A stretch of DNA of 64,000 bases from Amycolatopsis pretoriensis (GTDB lineage Bacteria > Actinomycetota > Actinomycetes > Mycobacteriales > Pseudonocardiaceae). The stretch spans positions 186,001 through 250,000 of the forward strand of contig NZ_FNUJ01000009.1 in the NCBI RefSeq assembly GCF_900107925.1, written 5' to 3'. The notes beneath the pieces are model-generated. The model was given only the letters and a program-made list of their open reading frames with translations, searched no databases and was not told where the DNA came from. A program made the position numbers and the translations under genes. Shown piece by piece: positions 57,784-64,000 of the stretch. The number at the start of each line of letters is the position of its first letter. Position 1 is the stretch's first letter.

Positions 57784-59053
57784 GGTCTTCCTCCAAGGTG
57801 TCGTGCAGCCCGGTCTCGCGCCAGTCCTCCGGCAGCAGGTGGTCGAGGACGTCGTCGACGGTCACCGCGCCGATCAGGTGGTCCTCGGTGTCGACGACCG
57901 GTCCGCAGGTCAGGTTGTAGGCCGCGAAGTACCGCGTGACCTCGGCCAGCGAGGCACCCGGTTTCAGCGGTGGCAGCCCGGTGTCCACGGCGCTGGCGAC
58001 CAGCTCGGCGGGCGGCTCGCGCAGGAGCCGCTGGAAGTGGACGACGCCGACGTAGCGCCCGGTCGGCGTCGCGGTCGGCGGGCGGCAGACGAACACCATG
58101 CTGGCCAGCGCGGGCGGCAGCTCGGCGTTGCGGATGTGGGCCAGCGCTTCGGCGATCGTCGTGTCCGGGGTCAGCACCACCGGCTCCGGCGTCATCAGGC
58201 CGCCCGCGGTGTCCGACGAGTACTCCAGCAGCCGCTTGACCGGCGCGGACTCCTCGGGCTCCATCAGCTCCAGCAGCCGGCTCTGCTCGGCCGGGGCCAG
58301 CTCGGCCAGCAGGTCGGCGGCGTCGTCGGGGTTCATCGCCTCGAGGACGTCGGCCGCGCGCTCCTCGGCCAGGTAGGCCAGCAGCTCCTTCTGGTCGTCG
58401 TCCGGCAGCTCTTCGATGACGTCGGCGAGGCGCTCGTCGTCCATCGCGTCGGCGACCTCGTGCCGGCGCTTGAGCGGCAGGTCGCGCACGGTCGCGGCGA
58501 TGTCGGCCGGGCGCATCGTGTCGAAGAGCATGAGCAGCTGGCCGGCGCCCTGCGGCTGCGCGCCGAGGTCGGCCAGGCCCAGCCCGGCCACCTCCGACCA
58601 GGGCAGCACCTGCATCGCCGCGCGGCGGCGGCCCAGCCCGACCCGCCGCTCGCGGATGGCGAGCTTGGCGAGCACCCAGTCGCGGGTGCGGGTCGGTTCC
58701 ATCCCGGCGTCGACGACGGTGATCCGCGTGTCCGAGCCGGCGAGCGTGGCGTGCGCGTCGAGCAGCTGCCCGAGCACCAGGACCTCGTTGGGGCGCTGGT
58801 TGAACTGGCGCATGTTGACCGAGCCGGTCGCGAGCGTCACGGCGCTGGGCTCGATCGCGGTGACGCGCAGCATCGGCACGAAGACCCGCCGCCGGGTGGC
58901 CAGCTCGACGACCAGGCCGAGGAGCCGCGGCGGCTGGGCGTCGAGGCGCAGGCCGGCGACCAGGTCGCGGACCCGGCCGATGGACTCGCCGTCCGGCCCG
59001 AACACGGGCAACCCGGACAGCTGAGCTGCGAAAACCCTGTTGACCGCGGCCAT
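57776..59053 (-). CDS. MgtE N-terminal/CBS-domain protein without transport domain
   Basis: A 425-residue protein. N-terminal PRC-barrel-like region (about 1-75), an MgtE superhelical domain with LPDDDQKELLAYLAEERAAD and a similar repeat, and a CBS pair at the C-terminus (TPDTTIAEALAHIRNAELPP and a second at TGLPPLKPGASLAEVTRYFA). The C-terminal membrane channel of true MgtE is missing, so this is a soluble Mg2+/nucleotide-sensing module. It is linked by overlap to the DUF1003 gene. Corresponds to Rv1232c by position and architecture as I remember it. Confidence 0.85.
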   Translation of the reverse strand: MAAVNRVFAAQLSGLPVFGPDGESIGRVRDLVAGLRLDAQPPRLLGLVVELATRRRVFVPMLRVTAIEPSAVTLATGSVNMRQFNQRPNEVLVLGQLLDAHATLAGSDTRITVVDAGMEPTRTRDWVLAKLAIRERRVGLGRRRAAMQVLPWSEVAGLGLADLGAQPQGAGQLLMLFDTMRPADIAATVRDLPLKRRHEVADAMDDERLADVIEELPDDDQKELLAYLAEERAADVLEAMNPDDAADLLAELAPAEQSRLLELMEPEESAPVKRLLEYSSDTAGGLMTPEPVVLTPDTTIAEALAHIRNAELPPALASMVFVCRPPTATPTGRYVGVVHFQRLLREPPAELVASAVDTGLPPLKPGASLAEVTRYFAAYNLTCGPVVDTEDHLIGAVTVDDVLDHLLPEDWRETGLHDTLEEDRA

Positions 59054-59063
59054 GCCGCTGACA

Positions 59064-59972
59064 CTATCGGCTGGCTGCCCAGGGGGCGATTTCCGCCACT
59101 GTGACGAACGCCGGGTCGTCGCTCTCCTCGCCGGACTCGAGGTGCTCCTCGATCATCCAGATCCAGTTCTGCACGGCCCGCACGAGCGTCCACGCGCGCG
59201 CCTTGGACGCGTCCAGTTCGTGCGATTCGACGATCAGCGCGAACCGTTCGTCCAGTGTGGACTCCGTGAAGCGGTTCCAGAACAACGGGATCACGCCCCA
59301 CTCGAGGTCACCGGCGAGCGGCTTCGGGTCGATGACCAGCCACGGTTCCCTGGTGCCGGCCAGGACGTTCTGGAAGTGCAGGTCCTCGTTCACCAGCAGC
59401 TCGCCCGCCGACGGGCCCAGCTCGCGGCAGATCGCGACGGCGTCGTCGACCAGCCGCCGCTCGAACGGCTCGCCGAGCTCGGCCCAGCGGCGGGGGAGTT
59501 CCTCGGCCAGTTCCGCGGCTTCGGTGCGCAGCCGCCGCCGCATCGACGCCGGCGCGGGGACGGCCAGGCGCCGCGCCAAGCCGCCGATGAGCGGGATCGC
59601 CGAGCGCAGCGGGAGGTCGTCGAGGGTGCGTCCGGCGTCGAGCCGTTCGAGCAGCAGGACGCCGTCGTCCGGTGCGGACTCCAGCAGCAGCACCGCACCC
59701 CGGCCGGCCCATGTGGACAGTGCGAGCGGCTCGTCGGCGGATTCTTCGTCGCGCCAGCCCAGTTTCAGCACCACCGGCGTCCCGTCGGGCAGCCGCGCGG
59801 GCTGCACCACGCCGACGTAACCGTGCATCGCCGCGCCCTCGAACGTCAGGTCCCACTTCCGCGCGTAGGAGGCGGCGAGGTCGGGCAGTGCCGCCAGCCA
59901 CGGGACGGCGCCGGGGCCGAGCACCCGGGGCGCGCGGGCGGCGAACAGGGGCGGGACGCGGAGATCGTTCAC
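59064..59972 (-). CDS. Aminoglycoside/hydroxyurea-type small-molecule kinase
   Basis: A 302-residue kinase of the APH(6)-like family. The Brenner motif region is LLVNEDLHFQNVLAG with the catalytic Asp, and the metal-binding VIDPKPLAGDLEWG follows. The N-lobe contains VVLKLGWRDEESADE with the ATP-binding Lys. The GTG at 59972 is tentative among GTG 59975 and ATG 60011. It could inactivate streptomycin-like compounds or phosphorylate a metabolite; family members of this branch are often not resistance proteins. Confidence 0.85.
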   Translation of the reverse strand: MNDLRVPPLFAARAPRVLGPGAVPWLAALPDLAASYARKWDLTFEGAAMHGYVGVVQPARLPDGTPVVLKLGWRDEESADEPLALSTWAGRGAVLLLESAPDDGVLLLERLDAGRTLDDLPLRSAIPLIGGLARRLAVPAPASMRRRLRTEAAELAEELPRRWAELGEPFERRLVDDAVAICRELGPSAGELLVNEDLHFQNVLAGTREPWLVIDPKPLAGDLEWGVIPLFWNRFTESTLDERFALIVESHELDASKARAWTLVRAVQNWIWMIEEHLESGEESDDPAFVTVAEIAPWAASR

Positions 59973-60069
59973 CACCCCAGTCTGGCGGTGCGGTCCAGCG
60001 CGTTTCGTCATGGTCGCCGCGGGCGTACGCTGGGTTTTTCAGGGGTAAAAGCAACCCCCGGAGGCAGCC

Positions 60070-60954
60070 ATGCTGGTGGAGATCCTCAGCGCCGTCGTCG
60101 TCGCGGGTGGAGCCTGGCTCGCGTCGAGCGTGCGCGTCGTCAAGCAGTACGAACGCGGACTGGTCTACCGGTTCGGACGGGTGCGGTCCCGGGTCGCGGA
60201 ACCCGGGTTGATGCTGCTGGTGCCGTTCGCGGACCGGCTGCAGAAGGTCAACATGCAGATCGTGACCATGCCGGTGCCCGCCCAGGACGGCATCACCCGG
60301 GACAACGTCACGGTCCGGGTCGACGCGGTCGTCTACTTCAAGGTCATCGACCCGGTCGTCGCGGCGGTCAACGTCCAGGACTACCGGTCGGCGGTCGGCC
60401 AGGTCGCGCAGACGTCGCTGCGCTCGATCATCGGCAAGAGCGACCTCGACGACCTGCTCTCCAACCGCGAGCGCCTCAACGAGGGCCTGGAGCTGATGAT
60501 CGACAGCCCGGCGCTGGACTGGGGCATCCACATCGACCGCGTCGAGATCAAGGACGTCGCGCTGCCGGAGGCGATGAAGCGCTCGATGTCGCGCCAGGCC
60601 GAGGCGGAGCGGGAACGGCGTGCGCGCGTCATCTCCGCCGATGGTGAGCTGCAGGCGTCGCACAAGCTCGCGCAGGCCGCGGCCCGGATGGCCGACACCC
60701 CGTCGGCCCTGCAGCTGCGGCTGCTGGAGACGGTCGTGCAGGTGTCGTCGGAGAAGAACTCGACGCTGGTGCTGCCGTTCCCGGTGGAGCTCCTGCGGTT
60801 CCTGGACGCGCAGACCCCCAAGCCGGCCGCTCCGGCACCGGCTCCCGCGGCTCCCGAGCCGGAACCCGAGCTGACGGACGCCAAGCCGGAGGCGAACGGC
60901 CACGCGACGCCGGCACCGCGCAGCCCCGGCGACGCGGTGCTGCCGGCCGACTAG
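60070..60954 (+). CDS. SPFH/Band 7 slipin-family protein
   Basis: A 294-residue membrane scaffold protein. N-terminal hydrophobic anchor (about 2-18), then the Band 7 domain beginning VRVVKQYERGLVYRFGRVRS and including QDGITRDNVTVRVDAVVYFK and RSIIGKSDLDDLLSNRE, and a coiled segment. The tail from residue 256 is Pro/Ala-rich. GGAGG precedes ATG 60070. Slipins organise membrane microdomains; the usual NfeD partner is not next to it. Stop shares CTAG with the convergent DUF4190 gene. Confidence 0.92.
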   Translation: MLVEILSAVVVAGGAWLASSVRVVKQYERGLVYRFGRVRSRVAEPGLMLLVPFADRLQKVNMQIVTMPVPAQDGITRDNVTVRVDAVVYFKVIDPVVAAVNVQDYRSAVGQVAQTSLRSIIGKSDLDDLLSNRERLNEGLELMIDSPALDWGIHIDRVEIKDVALPEAMKRSMSRQAEAERERRARVISADGELQASHKLAQAAARMADTPSALQLRLLETVVQVSSEKNSTLVLPFPVELLRFLDAQTPKPAAPAPAPAAPEPEPELTDAKPEANGHATPAPRSPGDAVLPAD

Positions 60955-61529
60955 TCCAGCTGGCCGTTCGCGCCCAGGACGATCAGCGTCGTGAAGAAGC
61001 CGAACCACAGCGCGATCACGACGTAGCCGATGATCACGGCGGCCGTGGCCACGCCGCGGCCGCCCCCTTCGCCGCGGTTCGTCTTGCCCAGCGCGACGTG
61101 GCCCATGATCAGCCCGGCGATCGCCGTGATGCCCGAGCAGAAGCCGAGGATGGAGCAGACCAGCGCGCCGATGGCGAGCGCGTTGTCCTGCCCCCGCGGC
61201 GGACCCGGCACGTACGGCGGCTGGACGTACGGCGCCGGGCCGCCGCCGTACGGCTGCGCGTAGACCGGCGGGTACGGCTGCTGGTACACCGGCTGCCCCG
61301 GTGCCGCGTACGGCGTGCCGGGGATGTGCGCGGCCGGCGTCTCGAACGACCCGGGCGGCAGCTCGGGGGCGGGCGCGACCGGTTCCGGTTCCGGCTTCGG
61401 CGGCTCGGTGACCGTGCTGTCGCCCGCCGGCGGGTCGTAGTTCTCCGGCGCGTACGGCGCCGGCTCCGCGGTGGGCGGCGGGTCGTAGGACACGGCCGGA
61501 CGGTCGTTGTCCCCGGACGGGTCGGTCAT
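60951..61529 (-). CDS. DUF4190 membrane protein with Pro-rich N-terminus (1)
   Basis: A 192-residue protein. A disordered Pro/Tyr/Glu-rich half (about 1-114) precedes two transmembrane helices (about 117-145 and 155-185) with ALAIGALVCSILGFCSGITA and GLIMGHVALGKTNRG, typical of DUF4190. It is followed 3' to 5' by a paralogue with the same layout at 61571, 41 bp upstream. No enzymatic domain is visible and the function is unknown. Confidence 0.86.
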   Translation of the reverse strand: MTDPSGDNDRPAVSYDPPPTAEPAPYAPENYDPPAGDSTVTEPPKPEPEPVAPAPELPPGSFETPAAHIPGTPYAAPGQPVYQQPYPPVYAQPYGGGPAPYVQPPYVPGPPRGQDNALAIGALVCSILGFCSGITAIAGLIMGHVALGKTNRGEGGGRGVATAAVIIGYVVIALWFGFFTTLIVLGANGQLD

Positions 61530-61570
61530 GGCGGGTCCCCTCGATGCGTGCTGGGCCCCAATTTAACCGG

Positions 61571-61966
61571 TCAGCGGAAGAGCTCGTGGGCGAAGCCGAA
61601 CCCGAAGAGCAGGATCAGCGCCAGGACGTTGAGCCCGATCCCGATGTACCCCACGATGACCGCCGCGAGCGCGACGCCCTGGCCTTCCGCTTCGCCGCGC
61701 TTGGCCTTGGCGAGGGCGATGTGGCCCATCACGATGCCCGCGATCGTCACGAGGACGCAGAGGAAGATGCCGAGGATGGAGCAGATCAGCGCGCCGATGG
61801 CGAGACCCGGTCCCTCCGGCGGCGGCGCCTGCATGCCGCCCGGGTACTGCGGCGGGTACTGCGGGAAGCCGCCGCTCGGGTACTGCTGGCCGTAGCCGGG
61901 CTGCTGGTAGCCGCCCGACTGCGGCTGCTGGCCGTACGGGTTGTTCGGGTCCTGCGGATAAGTCAT
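61571..61966 (-). CDS. DUF4190 membrane protein with Gln/Gly/Tyr-rich N-terminus (2)
   Basis: A 131-residue paralogue of the preceding gene: disordered YGQQPQSGGYQQPGYGQQ-type head, then two helices with GLAIGALICSILGIFLC and GIVMGHIALAKAKRGEA. ATG 61966 has GGAGGG five bases upstream, choosing it over longer frames. Tandem duplication of this architecture is evident. Similar low-complexity tails occur in the GntR operon proteins at the other end of the window. Confidence 0.86.
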   Translation of the reverse strand: MTYPQDPNNPYGQQPQSGGYQQPGYGQQYPSGGFPQYPPQYPGGMQAPPPEGPGLAIGALICSILGIFLCVLVTIAGIVMGHIALAKAKRGEAEGQGVALAAVIVGYIGIGLNVLALILLFGFGFAHELFR

Positions 61967-62099
61967 GGTGCCCTCCCCTGTCGAACCGCACTGTACGACG
62001 CGAAGCGTGAGCGCCCTCATAGCAGGGTTGGGGGATTCGGGTCATACTCACCGGTAACCCAGCGCCGGGAGCCGGCGTCGCAACGGAAAGGGAGCCGTG

Positions 62100-63296
62100 A
62101 TGGCCCGTCTCGCCCAGACCGCCGGCCTGACCGACGTGCAGTCGGAGATCCTCGCGACCGTCCGCTCGTTCGTGGACAAGGAGGTCATCCCGCACGCGCA
62201 GGAGCTCGAGCACTCCGACACCTACCCGGCGGACATCGTCGAGGGCATGAAGGAGATGGGCCTGTTCGGGATCACGATCCCGGAGGAGTACGGGGGGCTC
62301 GGCGAGTCGCTGCTGACCTACGCGCTGGTCGTCGAGGAGATCGCCCGCGGCTGGATGAGCGTGTCCGGCGTGATCAACACCCACTTCATCGTGGCGCACA
62401 TGATCTCCCGCCACGGCACGGAAGCGCAGAAGCAGCACTTCCTGCCCCGGATGGCGACCGGCGAGGTCCGCGGCTCGTTCTCGATGTCGGAGCCGGACCT
62501 CGGCTCGGACGTCGCCGCGATCAAGACCCGCGCTCGCCGTGACGGTGACGGTTACGTCATCGACGGCTCGAAGATGTGGCTGACGAACGGCGGTTCGTCC
62601 AACCTGATCGCGCTGCTCGTCAAGACCGACGAAGGTGCCGAGAAGGCCCACCAGAACCTGACGACGTTCCTCGTGGAGAAGCCGGAGGGCTTCGGCGAGG
62701 TGGCGCCGGGCCTGACCATCCCGGGCAAGATCGACAAGATGGGCTACAAGGGCGTCGACACGACCGAAGCGGTCTTCGACGGCTATCGCATCGGGTCGGA
62801 CATGGTGCTCGGTGAGACCCCGGGCCGCGGGTTCGCGTACATGATGGACGGTGTCGAGGTCGGCCGCGTGAACGTCGCGGCGCGGGCGTGCGGCATCGCG
62901 ATCCGGGCGTTCGAGCTGGCGGTGGAGTACGCCCAGCAGCGCAAGACGTTCGGCAAGGCGATCGCGGAGCACCAGGCCGTGGCGTTCAAGCTGGCCGAGA
63001 TGGCGACGAAGGTCGAGGCGGCCCACCTGATGATGGTGAACGCGGCCCGGCTGAAGGACTCGGGCGAGCGCAACGACGTCGAGGCGGGGATGGCGAAGCT
63101 GATCGCGTCGGAGTACTGCGCGGAGGTCACGCAGGACTCGTTCCGGATCCACGGCGGCTACGGGTACTCGAAGGAGTACGAGATCGAGCGGCTCATGCGC
63201 GAGGCCCCGTTCCTGCTGATCGGCGAGGGCACGAGCGAGATCCAGAAGACGATCATCTCGCGCGGGTTGCTGCGCGAGTACAAGTCCCGCGGCTGA
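62100..63296 (+). CDS. Acyl-CoA dehydrogenase
   Basis: A 398-residue flavoprotein of fatty-acid or branched acyl-CoA beta-oxidation. Signature regions visible are SMSEPDLGSDVAAIKTRARR, KMWLTNGGSSNLIALLV, and the C-terminal IHGGYGYSKEYEIERLMREA followed by IGEGTSEIQKTIISR. The catalytic Glu lies in the last region, in the family position. ATG 62100 has GGGAG five bases upstream; GTG 62097 is an alternative. Cytosolic, tetrameric in the family. Chain length of the substrate cannot be read. Confidence 0.94.
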   Translation: MARLAQTAGLTDVQSEILATVRSFVDKEVIPHAQELEHSDTYPADIVEGMKEMGLFGITIPEEYGGLGESLLTYALVVEEIARGWMSVSGVINTHFIVAHMISRHGTEAQKQHFLPRMATGEVRGSFSMSEPDLGSDVAAIKTRARRDGDGYVIDGSKMWLTNGGSSNLIALLVKTDEGAEKAHQNLTTFLVEKPEGFGEVAPGLTIPGKIDKMGYKGVDTTEAVFDGYRIGSDMVLGETPGRGFAYMMDGVEVGRVNVAARACGIAIRAFELAVEYAQQRKTFGKAIAEHQAVAFKLAEMATKVEAAHLMMVNAARLKDSGERNDVEAGMAKLIASEYCAEVTQDSFRIHGGYGYSKEYEIERLMREAPFLLIGEGTSEIQKTIISRGLLREYKSRG

Positions 63297-63414
63297 CGCT
63301 CGGGGCCGCTTTGTCGATACGGCGACAACCGGCTCCGGCCTTTCGGGGTAAGCGGCTCGCACGGTCCGGGCGTTCTTGACAAGATGGACGCCCAGACCCA
63401 CGAGTGCGCAGGTG

Positions 63415-63939
63415 ATGATGGTGAGTAGTCCCTTCGGCGGGAGCCGGGCGCCCGGCAACCTGCCTCGGCTGCCGACCCCGCCGACCGGCTGGCCGATCGG
63501 GTCGTACGCGACCTACGGCGAGGCGCAGCAGGCCGTCGATTTCCTCGCCGAAAGCGAGTTCGCCGTCAGCGACGTCACGATCGTCGGGGTGGACCTGATG
63601 CTCGTCGAACGGGTCATCGGGAAGCTGTCGTGGGGCCGCGTGCTCGGTACCGGTGCCGTCTCCGGCGCGTGGTTCGGCCTCTTCGCCGGGTTGCTGCTCG
63701 GCCTGTTCGTCAACCAGGGCTTCGTGCTGCAGCTGCTGACCGGGCTCGTGCTCGGCGTCCTGTCCGGGCTGATGTTCGCCGCCATCGGGTACAGCATGTC
63801 GCGCGGGCGGCGGGACTTCTCCTCGGCGAGCCAGCTCGTCGCCGGCCGGTACGACGTCCTGTGCCAGCCGCGCACCGCCGAGCAGGGCCGGGAGCTGCTC
63901 GCCAAGCTCGCCCTCAAACCGCCGCCCGCGATGACCTGA
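63415..63939 (+). CDS. General stress protein 17M-like membrane protein
   Basis: A 174-residue protein with an N-terminal domain of the Gsp17M/GsiB-like type (GWPIGSYATYGEAQQAVDFL then SEFAVSDVTIVGVDL), two central hydrophobic helices (about 82-100 and 103-123) and a polar C-terminus (AGRYDVLCQPRTAEQG). Start is uncertain among ATG 63415, ATG 63418 and GTG 63421. It corresponds to Rv1234 by order and topology. Function unknown. Confidence 0.8.
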   Translation: MMVSSPFGGSRAPGNLPRLPTPPTGWPIGSYATYGEAQQAVDFLAESEFAVSDVTIVGVDLMLVERVIGKLSWGRVLGTGAVSGAWFGLFAGLLLGLFVNQGFVLQLLTGLVLGVLSGLMFAAIGYSMSRGRRDFSSASQLVAGRYDVLCQPRTAEQGRELLAKLALKPPPAMT

Positions 63940-64000
63940 AAAAAGCCGCCATTATCAGGGGAAAATCACGGTTCGAGCTGCAGTGGGCTGAATCGTTACC
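63940..64000. other. Window end, no gene
   Basis: An A-rich run (63940-63945) and an AT-rich stretch follow the last stop; nothing supportable is seen before the window ends. Confidence 0.4.

Noticed and set aside
59064..59972. Kinase gene read as a clear antibiotic-resistance gene
   Set aside because: Motifs place it in a family that includes resistance kinases, but nothing in the sequence or neighbours shows a drug substrate.
1..64000. CRISPR arrays, tRNA or rRNA genes, insertion sequences, prophage
   Set aside because: None recognised; the repeats found are irregular, lack spacer periodicity and have no associated transposase or cas gene.

Overview
The window is a high-GC actinobacterial chromosome segment, most likely from an Amycolatopsis-like member of the Pseudonocardiaceae. 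This is inferred from GTG/TTG starts with 4-bp overlaps, many leaderless -10/start pairs, the F420 genes fbiA-fbiB, DUF3117 and DUF3152 proteins, and a backbone gene order that (from memory) follows Mycobacterium tuberculosis Rv1177-Rv1234. I see no rRNA, tRNA, CRISPR array, transposase or phage gene.

Layout. 1-5.6 kb: the 3' part of an AlkA-like glycosylase, a GntR operon between two low-complexity membrane proteins, and a translationally coupled leftward operon (GNAT acetyltransferase, fbiA, fbiB, Nudix). 5.6-15.2 kb: small protein, fdxA, dapC; a TetR/flavin monooxygenase pair; CHAD protein; dapD; lipoprotein; dapE; a DUF3152 metalloprotease-like lipoprotein; a NADAR-like protein. With dapC, dapD and dapE, the succinylase route to diaminopimelate is well represented. 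15.3-28 kb: an accessory secretome (GH18 chitinase, M28 aminopeptidase, two M4 metalloproteases each paired with an XRE-TPR regulator, GH9 glucanase). 28-36.8 kb: two LOG-family genes, a frame-disrupted SF1 helicase, LysR/SDR, an I36-type inhibitor, an acyltransferase and gpgS. 36.7-42 kb: cydABDC, with a CydA that lacks the Q-loop, divergent from a PadR gene. 42-47.1 kb: PadR operon, DivIVA-like protein, tag glycosylase, enoyl-CoA hydratase, DUF3117, pepA. 47.1-50.5 kb: an accessory block (LysR/MFS) bracketed by two inverted copies of one repeat. 50.5-64 kb: conserved envelope-stress block (O-methyltransferase, sigE-rseA-htrA-tatB), then mrp, DUF1003, MgtE-like regulator, a small-molecule kinase, a slipin, two DUF4190 proteins, acyl-CoA dehydrogenase and a stress-type membrane protein.

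Most unusual signals. (1) Six intergenic elements share one architecture: two AAYG-N3-CRTT-like boxes whose starts are exactly 30 bp apart; all lie at gene 3' ends. (2) A related palindrome pair around TTTCACGTGAAA is embedded in frame inside the GNAT gene. (3) Two copies of a repeat carrying inverted DnaA boxes and a perfect PafBC/RecA-NDp type promoter face inward around LysR/MFS and drive no visible gene. (4) The 3' tail of that LysR gene appears serially duplicated downstream. (5) The M4 protease/XRE-TPR pairs share a promoter layout with a palindrome at the predicted start site and recall the Bacillus NprR-NprA logic. (6) CydA keeps the heme ligands but has lost the Q-loop.

Functional names come from motif and family recognition by eye; no database search was run.
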